Part shown: positions 13,501 through 24,843 of the stretch, piece by piece
How positions within the stretch are numbered: the stretch's first letter is position 1
How the letters are laid out: every line of letters begins with the position of its first letter
Source: Nipponacmea schrenckii
Taxonomy: Eukaryota > Mollusca > Gastropoda > Lottiidae
Reading direction: 5' to 3'
DNA length: 64,000 bases
Assembly: GCA_030562195.1 (NCBI GenBank)
Contig: CM060202.1
Span: 31,362,599 to 31,426,598 of the forward strand
Translations under genes and position numbers: made by a program
The notes under the pieces: model-generated
What the model was told of the DNA's origin: nothing
The model's input: the letters and a program-made list of their open reading frames with translations, nothing else
Database searches by the model: none

Positions 13501-16500
13501 GTTAGAAATATTTACCTGTTTTCGGAGAAGAATAAATAAGGAATATGTCTAAATATTTCAAAGTAAATAGATCATGGACTTACCTCGTCTGATAAAACAT
13601 TGCGAACTTTTTGCATCATGATATTTTTACGGAGTAAGGAATTTATAGACGGACGATCTCTGTAAAGGAGAATGTAAAAAAACATTTACTGGTAGGAGTT
13701 ATAATGCAAAAATTATATACAGAGACCCCTGCTCTACAGCTTAAAATACATAAAATACACCTGTCCTTTTTGACTATGTTTAAATAATTCTTAAACAATG
13801 TTTGAACCAGAAGGCCATTATTATAAAGAGGCATTTTGTTCTAAATTTCCCTAAAAAACTTACCTTGGAGATCTTTTAAACAACTGAGCTATAACTCCAC
13901 GTAAATCATAACTATATTTAGGAGGAATTGGTGGATAAACTCCCCTGAAATTACACAAATTGAAAATTGTTACAAAATTCATTTATTTAGTTCTTACATT
14001 CTCTTGGTCTGACATTATATCTTTCGATTGGAACGCCTGATGTCACTCTTGGACATGATTTCAGAGTGTCCACATGGTAATACAATATATATTAGGGATG
14101 TTTAATGTGTAAACATTGTTATCGGACATCTTCATCATCTCCACTTTCCACTTTTGAATTATTTGTAAATCTCTTTAGATTTACCTAGGCCAGTGCTTCT
14201 ATACAAGAATATCTCTTATAACACCTAATACTTGTTACCTAGACCAGTGCTTCTATAGAAGAGTATCTCTTATAACATCTAATACTTGTTACCTAGGCCA
14301 GTGCTTCTATAGAAGAATATCTCTTATAACACCTAATACTTGTTACCTAGGCCAGTGCTTCTATAGGAGAATATCTCTTATAACACCTAATACTTGTAAC
14401 CTAGGCCAGTGCTTCTATACAAGAATATCTCTTATAACATATAATACAGCCATGCTCCCAAAAACTTTGACCGACCACAGAGACTCGTGTTATACCTTAC
14501 CTGATAATCTTTAATACTAAATTCTTCATATTACCAGCTTCAAACTACAAACACAATTAAAGTTAAATCACACAAATAAAAACAACATAATAAATTCTAG
14601 AAACCTTATTTCTGTTAATAATAGTTTTATTATAAGCTTGCAGTTTACAATAACAGTAATTATATATATACTATTATCCTATTATCTAGTATTTCGGCTG
14701 ATTGCTTCCTTTAGAAACACTTTTTGTAATATTGAAGTGTTCCTGAAGAAGGTATTTAGCTGAAACGTTACACGACATAACAATAGTATATATTTTTTAT
14801 TGTTTTCCCCTATTGTTTTCCCCTATTGTTTTCCCCTATTGTTTTCCCCTATTGTTTTCCCCTATTGTTTTCCCCTATTGTTTTCCCCTGTTATTATTTC
14901 CTGGGAATTCGTTAATACTGTTTAATTAAGGAACAAAATGAAGAATATGTTTATTCATTACTTACTGCATGTTTTAATGTGGTCATTTCATATAAAACAC
15001 ACCCTAGAGACCAAACATCACTGAAATAAACCAATGTCTTACATCTTACACATCTAGAGATTGATAAACTAGCTACATAATGATCTTCTACAATCATAGG
15101 ATCAATTGATATTTCTCTACGTAGACTATCAGAGATCAATGGTGGATCATTGCTATCATATCCCAATTTACTAGCTAGTTGGACAGGCTAGTTTAGATCA
15201 ATGGTGGCTCATTGCTATCATATCCCAATTTACTAGCTAGTTTTACATGATAGTTTAGATCAATGGTGGCTCATTGCTATCATTTCCCAATTTACTAGCT
15301 AGTTGGACTAGCTAGTTGGACACAGTAATTTAAATCAATAGGGGCTTTGTCTAACAAGATAGTTCTAGTTGATGTATAAATACGTTGGTTGTTATCATAT
15401 TAACAAGTATAATTCCTACCTTTTGTTATTATAGGGTTTATTTTCCACCAGTTCAGGAGAGAGATAATATGGTGTACCTATACAAGTTCTAGCCAACTCC
15501 ATAGTGCTGTAAACAGAGATTATTTATACTGTCAAATACTAAGGTAACTATTGTAGTTGAGGTATTGGACGAAATTGGTAATAGCCTGTATACATTGTAT
15601 TACAAGAAAGGTGACTATTGCAGTCAAGGTATAAGTATGTAGCTTGACATTGTAAAGATTTATAAGACGAAGTTTTTAATTACTTTGTCATTGTGAAGAT
15701 GTATAAGATGAAGTTTGTAATAGCTTGACATTGTGAAGATGTATAAGATGAAGTTTGTAATAGCTTGACATTGTGAAGATGTATTAGATGAAGTTTGTAA
15801 TAACTTGACATTGTGAAGATGTATAAGATGAAGTTTGTAATAGCTTGACATTGTAAAGATGTATAAGATGAAGTTTGTAATAACTTGACATTGTAAAGAT
15901 GTATAAGATGAAGTTTGTAATAGCTTGACATTGTGAAGGTGTATAAAATGAAGTTTGTAATAGCTTGACATTGTAAAGATGTATAAGATGAAGTTTGTAA
16001 TAGCTTGACATTGTGAAGATGTATAAGATGAAGTTTGTAATAACTTGACATTGTGAAGATGTATATGATGAAGTTTGTAATCACTTGACATTATAAAGAT
16101 GTATAAGATAAAGTTTGTAATAGTTTGACATTGTGAAGATGTATAAGATGAAGTTTGTAATCGCTTGACATTGTAAAGATGTATAAGATGAAGTTGGTAA
16201 TAAGTTGACATTGTGAAGATGTATAAGATGAAGTTTGTAATAGCTTGACATTGTGAAGATGTATAAGTATGAAGTTTGTAATAGCTTGACATTGTGAAGA
16301 TGTATTAGATGAAGTTTGTAATAACTTGACATTGTGAAGATGTATAAGATGAAGTTTGTAAAAGCTTGACATTGTAAAGATGTATAAGATGAAGTTTGTA
16401 ATAACTTGACATTGTGAAGATGTATAAGATGAAGTTTGTAATAACTTGACATTGTGAAGGTGTATAAAATGAAGTTTGTAATAACTTGACATTATAAAGA

Positions 16501-19500
16501 TGTATAAGATAAAGTTTGTAATAGTTTGACATTGTGAAGATGTATAAGATGAAGTTTGTAATCGCTTGACATTGTAAAGATGTATAAGATGAAGTTGGTA
16601 ATAAGTTGACATTGTGAAGATGTATAAGATGAAGTTTGTAATAGCTTGACATTGTGAAGATGTATAAGTATGAAGTTTGTAATAGCTTGACATTGTGAAG
16701 ATGTATTAGATGAAGTTTGTAATAACTTGACATTGTGAAGATGTATAAGATGAAGTTTGTAATAGCTTGACATTGTAAAGATGTATAAGATGAAGTTTGT
16801 AATAACCTGACATTGTAAAGATGTATAAGATGAAGTTTGTAATAGCTTGACATTGTGAAGGTGTATAAAATGAAGTTTGTAATAGCTTGACATTGTAAAG
16901 ATGTATAAGATGAAGTTTGTAATAGCTTGACATTGTGAAGATGTATAAGATGAAGTTTGTAATAGCTTGATATTGTAAAGATGTATAAGATGAAGTTTGT
17001 AATAGCTTGACATTGTGAAGATGTATAAGATGAAGTTTGTAATAACTTGACATTGTGAAGGTGTATAAAATGAAGTTTGTAATAACTTGACATTGTGAAG
17101 ATGTATAAGATGAAGTTTGTAATAACTTGACATTGTAAAGATGTATAAGATGAAGTTTGTAATAGCTTGACATTGTAAAGATGTATAAGATGAAGTTTGT
17201 AATAACTTGACATTGTAAAGATGTATAAGATGAAGTTTGTAATAGCTTGACATTGTGAAGATGTATAAATGAAGTTTGTAATAGCTTGACATTGTAAAGA
17301 TGTATAAGATGAAGTTTGTAATAGCTTGACATTGTGAAGATGTATAAGATGAAGTTTGTAATAGCTTGACATTGTAAAGATGTATAAGATGAAGTTTGTA
17401 ATAGCTTGACATTGTGAAGATGTATAAGATGAAGTTTGTAATAACTTGACATTGTGAAGGTGTATAAGATGAAGTTTGTAATAACTTGACATTGTGAAGA
17501 TGTATAAGATGAAGTGTGTAATAGCTGACATTGTAAAGATGTATAAGATGAAGTTGTAATACTTGACATTGTGAAGATATATAAGATGAAGTTTGTATAG
17601 CTTGACATTGTAAAGATGTATAAGATGAAGTTTTAATACTGACATTGAAGATGTATAAGATGAAGTTTGTAATAACTTGACATTGTAAAGATGTATAAGA
17701 TGAAGTTTGTAATAGCTTGACATTGTGAAGATGTATAAGATGAAGTTTGTAATAGCTTGACATTGTAAAGATATATAAGAGGAAGTTCACAACACCTGGT
17801 CAAAGTGTAGATAACCAAAGCTAGACATTATACACTGTTATATAGGCACTGTTGTAAATTTGAGAGTAAGTTACCTCATACTTACTTGTTTAAAACTTTA
17901 GCGATACCAAAATCTCCAATCTTTACTCGACCTTCAGCCGTTAAAAATATATTCTAAAAATAAAGTTATTATAATGAAAATAGTGTGTTATTCCATAGTT
18001 TCTATAAAACCATTCTATTTTGTTTTACTATAATATGATGGCGTTATTTAAGTTAATCAAAAACCAGTCACAATCAAGCTCTCTTAGATAATTTCAATCG
18101 GTCAAAAAAACCTGAACCAGTAGGCCAGTTTCCTTGACTAGCAGATTTCTATATATTCATGACCATAATTAATATTCATGACCAATATTCATGACCATAA
18201 TTAATATTCATGACCATAATTAATATTCATGACCATACTCAACAAAGTCTCAGAATCAGTAAAAAGAAAAAGATTTGAAGCTAACATTAAACCTACCTGA
18301 GACTTAATGTCACGATGTAGAATTTTTCTATCATGAATATGTTTTATAGCCAGACAAATCTGAGCGAAATAATTCCAGATCTGTTCTTCCTGTATCAAGG
18401 CTCCACGTTGCTGGTTTATTTTCGTGTATAAATCACCTGCAAAATAATAAAACAACAATTACCCGGTACCTTCTGGTTTTAAATTAGAGGTGTTTTCAAA
18501 CAAATGAAATGAATCGAGTTTTACACCCTTCTCTTCTACACCTAAGGGGCTAATGAAGATGGAGAGGTGTTTTTGAATAGTTGTTTGGGATTGTTGTTTC
18601 AGACTACAGGTAATGATCATAAACGATGATCTGAATGACTAGATTGACCATGAAACATTACTCAGATGTCACGACAAAACAGAACCTCCGTCTGCTTGAC
18701 ATTGCCAAATCATCATTTGTCATCGCCATGTTATCATCGATCATGTTATCATCGATCGTGTTATCAGCGATCATGTTATCATTGCCATGTTTCATCGATC
18801 ATGTTGAATAAATATTCTGGAAACATCGCATCGATCTTCATCGTCCATCTCATTGCATCCTAAACAATAGTTATTTATAATTTTATAAGATTATCAGATT
18901 ATATCGGAATTCTAAATGTTTAGTTATGACTAGTAAGTCAACTGATGAATATATACTCATAGAATCCAAGTTCCTACTAAAAGGAAGAATATTTTCTATT
19001 GTCCTGAATTTTATCTGCAATGTTTGAGTATCTTTAGATTTTAATGGCGGTTTCATAATCCTAATCTATCTTAAGCAAATCCTATTAATCATTCAATCCA
19101 TATTTCTATTGATAATCAATTATCAACAGCTAATTACTAATCCTAATCCTTGTTAATCCACCCAGTCTAATTCTAACACCACTTCCTTAAACAGTGTTTG
19201 AAATTAGGAAAGTTATTCTATCATGGCATATCTAAGAAAGCTCAATTTTAACAAAGGTTACAAGTAATGTTTCAGTTGTTTTAAATTGACCTCATTAAAT
19301 AATGGTTCAGGAGGTAAACATTACTGTTTATAAGATATATAGAAATAGATAAATATAAAGAAGCACAAGATATACTGTTTATAAGATATATAGAAATAGA
19401 TAAATATAAAGAAGCACAAGATATATAGATTTATTATCATAAACATGTATTAAGTCAATGTTTCACAGGTTCATACAGACAGCGTTATCAAGAGAAATGA

Positions 19501-21864
19501 ACAGAATATCCGGTAGCTCGGAACAGAACGAATCGAAGCGTTGCCGGATATCTATATACTCTATTACTACTTACAAACAAACCGTAAATAAAATATATAC
19601 AAAGATTAATATCCTACCTCCAGCACAGTAATCCATACAAATATATAAAGTTCCTCTTTCTAAAAAATTAAAATATTGGTTGATTTATTTACGGTGTATA
19701 TGTGACTGAACACTGAACCTACCTCGACATAGATATTATTGTGTATGATATATTGTCAGTGTTTTGAGTACTCTGTATGTAGACTTGATTTCAATAATCT
19801 ATTAATATAACTACAATTAACACTAACTATATTAATATTATATCTAAATAACAAATCACTACTGCTTTTTAAATTTAAAAATAAATAAAATGAATGGAGT
19901 TTTACATCCTACTCTTCTTCATCTGATGGGCTAATAAAGACATGACAGATAAATTAAAGAGAAGTAGTATATCTATAATAGTGGTCTATATTAACTATTA
20001 TTATGACTAAAGATATACTGATATTAGGAGACTATATACAAGATTTTATTCATCACAAAGTGACTGCCAGATTCCATCACTACAATCACTACAATCACTA
20101 CAATCAGTATATACTAAATAGAGCGTTGGTTAACATCATGACGTCATTTGCTTGGATACGTTGAAAATGTCAGACGTGAGTTCTAATCTCGATCGGTGTG
20201 TGAAAGTCTGATGACCTTGAATAAGTCATCTTCACTCATAATTCCAGTCCACCCAGCTGTAAATGGGAACGGATAATCTCGGATAAATCAATGCCAAGAG
20301 GTTTGGCCAAGACAGACAGACTTGTGAACCTAAGTTGTTATCCTTGTAAAATATAGTTGTTTCTTTTTTTTTCTTTTTCTCTAGAAACAATACTGAGTGG
20401 CATCAAGAAGAATAATTAATTTTAATTAATTTTAATTAATTTCATACTAAACTTCAAACCTCACCTTCGAATGATTCCAGATAAGTAACAATATTAGGAT
20501 GATTTAACTGAGATAAAACAGCAACCTGAAAAAATAAATTTTACAAAAAACTGAATCCGTTCAGCAAGACAAAATATTTCAAAGACTTCTGGAATTATTT
20601 CATGTCTATTCTACCAGTATTATTGTCTTCATTCACTACCAGGTTTTAATATTTTTAAGTATTTTTAAAGATTTAATCTCAAACATTGTTATATATTTCA
20701 CCAGTTTAACGGCTTAGTTTGTAGTGAGATGGATTATTGTCTGGTAGAGGAAAGGAGATGTAGGTTTGATTCGTCTTCAAGGAAGAAAACTTAGGAAGCA
20801 ATAACCAACCTCCAATAACCAACCTCCAATAACCAACCTCCAATAACCAACCCCAAATAACCGACCCCCAATCAGACAAAAACAATATAGGCCTATTTAT
20901 CTTCATGTCTAGGTTTCAATTTTATCAACTCACCTCTTTTCTGGAGCCCTCTCTTTCTTTCGGCCCCATCTACAAAATATTATATTTAATATAACAATCA
21001 TTGCTTATCCCTTAATTAACTTAACCCATAGTGTTTGTTGGCGTATTGACTGAATTTGGTTGTTGGGTACGGTAATATAAATTTTTATTTTATTTTTTTT
21101 AATGTCACTGAAAGACGGTTATAATTGAAGCCATTTTAGGTGTCACTTTAGTCAATCATGACTGGCATATATGGCCGAATCAACAGCCCTAGGAGTTTGT
21201 ATCTATGAATGATAGTTAAAAAGACTGACTGGAATATTCATGAGGTTTAACAAACCGATTTATATTAACGTCCAGATTGAAAATCATAAATCTGATTCTT
21301 AGAACGTTTTTTGTTTAGATTTTCTTTAGTAAATCTAGTTGTCCTGATGAAGATTGTATGCCCAAAACACATGTTAAAAGTATATCATGACATGAACTGG
21401 AGTATAACAAGGGTACCGGTACCAGTATATGAATTGTCAATCTTAATGAATCTTTTCGTTAATTAAAATATAGATTATTAATAGCCAAAGGTAAGAGCAA
21501 AGAACTAATGGTAATATGACAAAAAGATTTTTCTATTCTTTTTAAATATGATTCATTATTTCTTTTGTTTCTGAGTCAGTCAACCAAATTTTTGTGAGCT
21601 GAAAAGTTGAATACAATAGGCCTATGGGTTAATTTTCTCTATCAATTTTATAACAAGACAACCCTTGACCCTGTTTAATGTTTGATTATTGTAAGCTCAT
21701 CAGATCTGATTTCCAATCAAATAAATTATTCAATAACTTACACGACCCAGGCTAATTTCTTTTATAACACACTGACGTCCATTCTGTTTCTGCTTCACTA
21801 AAATAGCCTTGCCAAACGCACCCTCTCCTATTTGTCTTATTCTTTGATATTTCTCCATTGACAT
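1566..21864 (-). CDS. NEK1: NEK1, NIMA-related serine/threonine kinase (33 exons; C-terminus outside window)
   Basis: Family role: a kinase of centrosome/primary cilium and DNA-damage signalling. Coding exons in transcript order: 21742-21864, 20934-20969, 20465-20525, 19618-19659, 18297-18436, 17886-17953, 15420-15506, 14966-15020, 14501-14544, 13864-13944, 13584-13659, 12633-12762, 12374-12455, 12004-12058, 11431-11499, 10967-11017, 9569-9682 (3' end uncertain), 8998-9133, 8721-8820, 8329-8428, 8096-8135, 7804-7859, 6378-6482, 5933-5977, 5704-5787, 5033-5073, 4587-4817, 4174-4201, 3794-3953, 3343-3540, 2766-2909, 1996-2371, 1566-1695. Splice phases agree at all junctions except around 9569 and inside 1996-2371. 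The total is about 1095 codons: N-terminal kinase domain, then a basic coiled-coil-like middle ([32 protein letters not shown]), then an acidic tail. The matching GWG..ST.VKVL motif at 3343-3540 also fits NEK1. The start is MSMEKYQ; a second Met lies two codons in. Confidence 0.93.
1996..2371 (-). other. NEK1: NEK1 exon 32 with a one-base frame conflict
   Basis: The exon enters in the frame [13 protein letters not shown] and stays open, with an acidic Ser/Glu-rich stretch, until a TAA at 2073-2075. To join the next exon (AKPMIAPVV at 1566-1695) it must leave in another frame, which reads [19 protein letters not shown] and is open only from 2143 downward. The exon is 376 nt long where phase needs a multiple giving 375. 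One extra base between 2076 and 2143, or an unrecognised splice, would reconcile the two frames. Confidence 0.7.
4587..4817 (-). other. NEK1: NEK1 exon 27 with an in-frame 28-residue duplication
   Basis: Two consecutive 84-nt copies encode PAVNMKPxPAVPITGxL followed by an AIGG-containing stretch ending in EP. They differ at a few residues (A/S, I/V, Q/H). The region is low-complexity and proline-rich, in the linker C-terminal to the coiled-coil part. Duplication within one exon preserved phase. The next exon (4174-4201) is only 28 nt and is needed to restore phase to exon 29. Confidence 0.85.
6590..7695. repeat. 69-bp minisatellite, NEK1 intron 22
   Basis: About 16 copies of a 69-bp unit beginning TGTGTACAATAAAACTCAGG and containing GTAGTATACTATATAAAC. 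Copies differ by single substitutions and one-base losses; a variant block with TTGAATACAA in place of TTGTGTACAA occupies roughly 7480-7640. The array lies between exon 22 (7804-7859) and exon 23 (6378-6482). Confidence 0.95.
9569..9682 (-). other. NEK1: NEK1 exon 17, donor uncertain
   Basis: Encodes [19 protein letters not shown], the conserved NEK1 motif following the coiled coil. The frame hits TAG at 9566-9568. The next exon (8998-9133) must be entered in phase 0, and the only phase-0 GT sites here are weak ones after LEPGL or after DPEP. A direct repeat of about 16 bp (ACTAGAACCAGGTTTA on the minus strand) occurs both inside the exon and just past the stop. Confidence 0.6.
10330..10445. 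mobile_element. Half copy of the 80-bp-TIR element
   Basis: Right-hand part only: ACTTAGTTTTATGACAACTG, GGTAAGTTCATATACTC, ATTGATCATTCTTGAGAACT and TTCATTCTAAGACC, ending ATTACTTTA. It lies in NEK1 intron 16. Confidence 0.65.
12859..13423. repeat. 13-bp minisatellite, NEK1 intron 11
   Basis: Roughly 43 copies of ATGTTTACATTCC with variants ATGTTTATAATCC and ATGTTTACAATCC, some with one extra A. It lies between NEK1 exons 11 and 12. Reading frames through it are repeat artefacts, not genes. Confidence 0.95.
14180..14437. repeat. 54-bp minisatellite, NEK1 intron 9
   Basis: About five copies of a 54-bp unit beginning CCTAGGCCAGTGCTTCTATA and ending AACACCTAATACTTGTTA. The same unit recurs in the same orientation at 42905-43272 and as a single copy near 45500-45545. 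Confidence 0.93.
14636..14890. mobile_element. Foldback element with tandem tail
   Basis: Two arms face each other. The left arm holds TATATATACTATTATCC and TATTTCGGCTGATTGC and ends TTTAGAAACACTTT. The right arm holds GAAGTGTTCCTGAAG and TTAGCTGAAACGTTA and ends AACAATAGTATATA. The arms are roughly reverse complements. The right end runs into about six copies of CCCCTATTGTTTT (14803-14890). Related pieces sit at 31185-31435 and 33058-33135. No coding capacity, so MITE-like is the best label. Confidence 0.6.
15640..17800. repeat. 40-bp satellite, NEK1 intron 6, about 54 copies
   Basis: The unit begins TAGCTTGACATTGTGAAGAT and continues GTATAAGATGAAGTTTGTAA. It lies between exon 6 (17886-17953) and exon 7 (15420-15506). 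Marker variants (GTATTAGATG, GTATAAGTATG, AAGTTGGTAATAAG) recur about 400 bp apart, which shows higher-order blocks of ten units. Copies at 17520-17650 are degraded by many short deletions. Long reverse-strand frames through the array exist only because the unit lacks stops. Confidence 0.97.
18150..18237. repeat. Short 19-bp tandem repeat
   Basis: Four to five copies of ATTCATGACCATAATTAAT in NEK1 intron 5, just downstream of exon 5 (18297-18436) in transcript order. Confidence 0.85.
18720..18803. repeat. 15-bp tandem repeat
   Basis: Several imperfect copies of ATCATGTTATCATCG in NEK1 intron 4. No coding meaning. Confidence 0.75.
19316..19430. repeat. Two-copy direct repeat
   Basis: A segment of about 55 bp containing AAGATATATAGAAATAGATA and AAAGAAGCACAAGATATA is present twice in tandem in NEK1 intron 4. 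Confidence 0.8.
20107..20365 (+). mobile_element. SINE-like element, copy 1
   Basis: Shares several blocks with 28280-28560: TCTGATGACCTTGAAT, CATCTTCACT, AATTCCAGTCCACCCAGCTG, GGATAATC and GATCAATGC/AAATCAATGCC. The start (GAGCGTTGGTTAACATC, then GTGAGTTCTAATCTCGATC) resembles the A- and B-box layout of tRNA-derived SINEs, but I cannot assign a tRNA. Inserted in NEK1 intron 3. Confidence 0.5.
20795..20875. repeat. 14-15-bp tandem repeat
   Basis: About five copies of AATAACCAACCTCC with end variants CCCCAAATAACC, in NEK1 intron 2. Confidence 0.8.
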
Positions 21865-22666
21865 TTTTACTTTTTCACATTAAACTAGCTTCAACGCAAA
21901 ATAACTGACAAAATCTCTACAGTCTTATATTTATTGTTTAAACTTGTTCAATTTATTTATTTTTTTTTCTTATCTTCTAAATCTCAATGACGCTAGATCT
22001 AATTCTAATCCTTCTTTCCAATCAAATCCATAACAATTTTCAAAACAACTCATCGAATTTCACAAAAAACTTAACAAAGACTCTGGATAAAACTCCAGCT
22101 ACCCCCATTTTCTCATCCGTCTATAAATAGAGCTAACGTTCACCACAGAATAAAATATTTTTAATCAATTTTTACAGGAAACCAATGTAAACTATTTTTC
22201 TATTTTGATGCTTCATTTCCGGTTGGGTTCAGTTCGTTTCAATCAGTCAAGTAGAGATTATTTAGATTTTCTCTTTTTTATCACTTTACTTCAATCAAAA
22301 TTGTAGATTTTCGGCCTCTATAAAGTTATAGAGATCTTCAAAATGAAAAAGGATATATTCTAATTAACTGTAGCAAATTTCTCATAAAATATGAAAATGA
22401 CAAAATAGCAGTTTTTACGGAAGCGAACGTGTCCAAATATTTCATAAAATTTTATGGACTCGATTAGGAATCTGTATAAACCTTTAGAAAAAAAAATATT
22501 TTTGTTTGAAAATAAACAATCTTATGAATCTTGTTTGATTATTCCTTTCAAAAATCTGAATTTTAATTTTAATTTCATCAAAAAAACCATATAGCAGAAT
22601 TTCAAAACAAGAATGTAATTGAAAATCGACAATCAATCCGTATTTCTTGAAGGTTATTCAGCCAAG
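21865..22666. promoter_or_regulatory. Divergent NEK1 / NDUFA2 promoter region
   Basis: The two start codons lie 802 bp apart and point away from each other, so 5' UTRs and promoters of both genes must fit here. Visible elements: CATTTCCGGT around 22214-22223, similar to an ETS site. At the NDUFA2 start the context CCAAGATGGCAGC matches the YY1-type motif often found over start codons of mitochondrial genes. No TATA box stands out. The element calls are inference. Confidence 0.55.
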
Positions 22667-24675
22667 ATGGCAGCGGCAGTACGATTTGGTAAACAATTGA
22701 AAGAACTCCGAGTTCACCTTTGTCAGAAATCTCAAAACAGCCAGGGAGTGAGGTAAAGATGGTGACTTTATGATGCATTTATATTCAATGATGTAAATTG
22801 CCTGTAACACTAATAGCATTGTTGATATTCCTTCTATGATTTTAGTGACTGTAAAATGCCAAACATTGACAGCCAACCAGATCTTGTCTTTCTGTCTGTA
22901 TATAGACAGTATAATGTTCAAAGAATATGAACAAACCTGATATTATCAAAGATATCTCTACTATGTTCTCTGGTTCATAATGTACAGGTACATTCAAACA
23001 AACAAGATTTGGCCGCTACTAGTTAGGCCTTTTGCCATTACAGTAGGTGGTACATGGAATGGGAATTTCAATCTGACTGTGCATAAGTATAGAAAGCACA
23101 TCTTTTATTTGATACAGTAAAGATCTGTTCCAAACCCTAAAACTAATATTATCAGAGACCCTCGACAACTTGAACAATAACCTAGATTCTATTGTTTGTT
23201 TTTTTAGGGATTTTGTAGAGAAATATTACGTGGCCCTGAAGAAGAATAATCACCAGACGCCAATATTAATACGAGAATGTAGCAATGTTCAACCGAAAGT
23301 TTACGCTAGATTTGGTAGGTAGACATAACAATAGTACAGAAATGTCAATAACGTTGTTGCACTACAGGATAAATAGGCTCTCTTAGTCATAGGACCTCTG
23401 GTTGAATTGAATTGAATTGAACCCTCTTTTGGTGTCTGTTTTAATCAGATCGTACGTTGACAAGACACTGTGTAATTGGTGACCTCCCCTTCTCAGACAT
23501 CTGTTTTCAAGTATAGATGCATCTTTACAATGTGACTGCCTCCTTATCATATACTTTCCCTGCAATGGCCTTTCTTGTTTCGCTGACCGTAATTTGATTG
23601 GATTGTACCCCAACAAATACAGCCAATCAGAGCCCTCTATTTCATGTGTAATTATTTTAAGTGTTAAGACAAGTCTCAATGAAAGCACTGGCCTAGGTCA
23701 CAGAACAATAGATAGGGACAAGTCTCAATGAAAGCACTGGCCTAGGTCACAGAACAATAGATAGAGACAAGTCTCAATGAAAGCACTGGCCTAGGTCACA
23801 GAACAATAGATAAAGACAAGTCTCAATGAAAGCACTGGCCTAGGTCACAGAACAATAGATAGAGACAAGTCTCAATGAAAGCACTGGCCTAGGTCACAGA
23901 ACAATAGATAAAGTCAAGCCTCAATGAAAGCACTGGCCAAGGTCACAGAACAATAGATGAAAGCACTGGCCTAGGTCACAGAACAATAGATAGGGACAAG
24001 TCTCAATGAAAGCACTGGCCTAGGTCACAGAACAATAGATAGGGACAAGTCTCAATGAAAGCACTGGCCTAGGTCACAGAACAATAGATAGAGACAAGTC
24101 TCAATGAAAGCACTGGCCTAGGTCACAGAACAATAGATAGGGACAAGTCTCAATGAAAGCACTGGCCTAGGTCACAGAACAATAGATAAAGTCAATCCTC
24201 AATGAAAGCACTGGCCTAGGTCACAGAACAATAGATAGAGACAAGTCTCAATGAAAGCACTGGCCTAGGTCACAGAACAATAGATGAAAGCACTGGCCAA
24301 TAGATAAACTTAATATTGACTGTGTGAAAATTTGTTTTTAGTATGATTTTAGCTGAAAAGACACAAACAAGCACACACAATCATAAACAGATACTCCGAT
24401 ATAAAGTATTTGGTCTGAATTGTACCAGTCCTGAAACAAGAATTTCCTGAAATTTAACTTAGAAATTGATTTATATATTGATATCAACAATCAAAAAGTT
24501 TTTCTGTCTGTAGAGGGCTTGTGTTTTGTTTTCTGTATTTTCTAAATGTCGCCCCAGTCTGATTTATAATTTTATATTTTATTTAATTTCAGAACATGGT
24601 AGAGAATCAAGTGTACCCTTGAGCGGTTTAAACGGTGCTGAAGTTTTGGACGCTATTAAAAACTTATCAAAATAA
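22667..24675 (+). CDS. NDUFA2: NDUFA2, complex I subunit B8 (3 exons, 91 aa)
   Basis: Accessory subunit of mitochondrial NADH:ubiquinone oxidoreductase with a thioredoxin-like fold, on the matrix arm. Exons 22667-22752, 23208-23314 and 24593-24675 join in phases 2 and 1 to give 91 residues, close to the family's usual 99 or so. Recognisable stretches: [53 protein letters not shown], then [11 protein letters not shown] and the C-terminal [12 protein letters not shown]. The start is the first ATG in a CCAAGATGGC context. Intron 2 holds a 49-bp minisatellite. Confidence 0.95.
23668..24306. repeat. 49-bp minisatellite, NDUFA2 intron 2
   Basis: About 13 copies of a unit that begins GACAAGTCTCAATGAAAGCA and continues CTGGCCTAGGTCACAGAAC. 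Two copies are shortened by loss of the GACAAGTCTCA part. It ends about 290 bp before exon 3. Confidence 0.95.
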
Positions 24676-24736
24676 TTTATGACACCTAGAGACAATTGTA
24701 AATACTGGATATTCAAACTTAGAATCATTTAATTAT

Positions 24737-24742
24737 ATTAAA
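24737..24742 (+). terminator. Possible NDUFA2 poly(A) signal
   Basis: ATTAAA lies 61 bp past the stop codon, followed by a T-rich stretch (ATATTTTATTTTTAGG). Position fits a short 3' UTR, but no transcript evidence is visible. Confidence 0.35.
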
Positions 24743-24843
24743 TATAGAACTCTACATTGTGTGAAATATTTTATTTTTAGGAGAAATCCTGTCCTAGTCA
24801 AAATCTATTAGTCAAAGTCTGCACACTGACCATGTAGAAAACG

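Larger units (their letters stand above)
13584..21864 (-). other. NEK1: NEK1 kinase-domain exons (1-11)
   Basis: Eleven exons encode the catalytic domain, residues about 6-260. Visible motifs: glycine loop GEGAFG (13-18), VIK lysine at 35, catalytic loop HRDIKSQN (HRD at 128-130), DFG at 148-150, activation loop [12 protein letters not shown], and [13 protein letters not shown] of subdomain IX. All key catalytic residues are present, so an active kinase is expected. Exon phases run 0,0,1,1,0,2,2,0,2,2,0 and give one uninterrupted frame. Confidence 0.95.

Noticed and set aside
15660..17818. Long minus-strand reading frames (up to 472 codons) repeating [20 protein letters not shown]
   Set aside because: They are the 40-bp satellite read in all three frames because the unit has no stop; they overlap each other and lie inside a NEK1 intron.
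20107..20365. A functional tRNA gene in the SINE head
   Set aside because: Only loosely A/B-box-like; I could not draw a cloverleaf with an anticodon stem.
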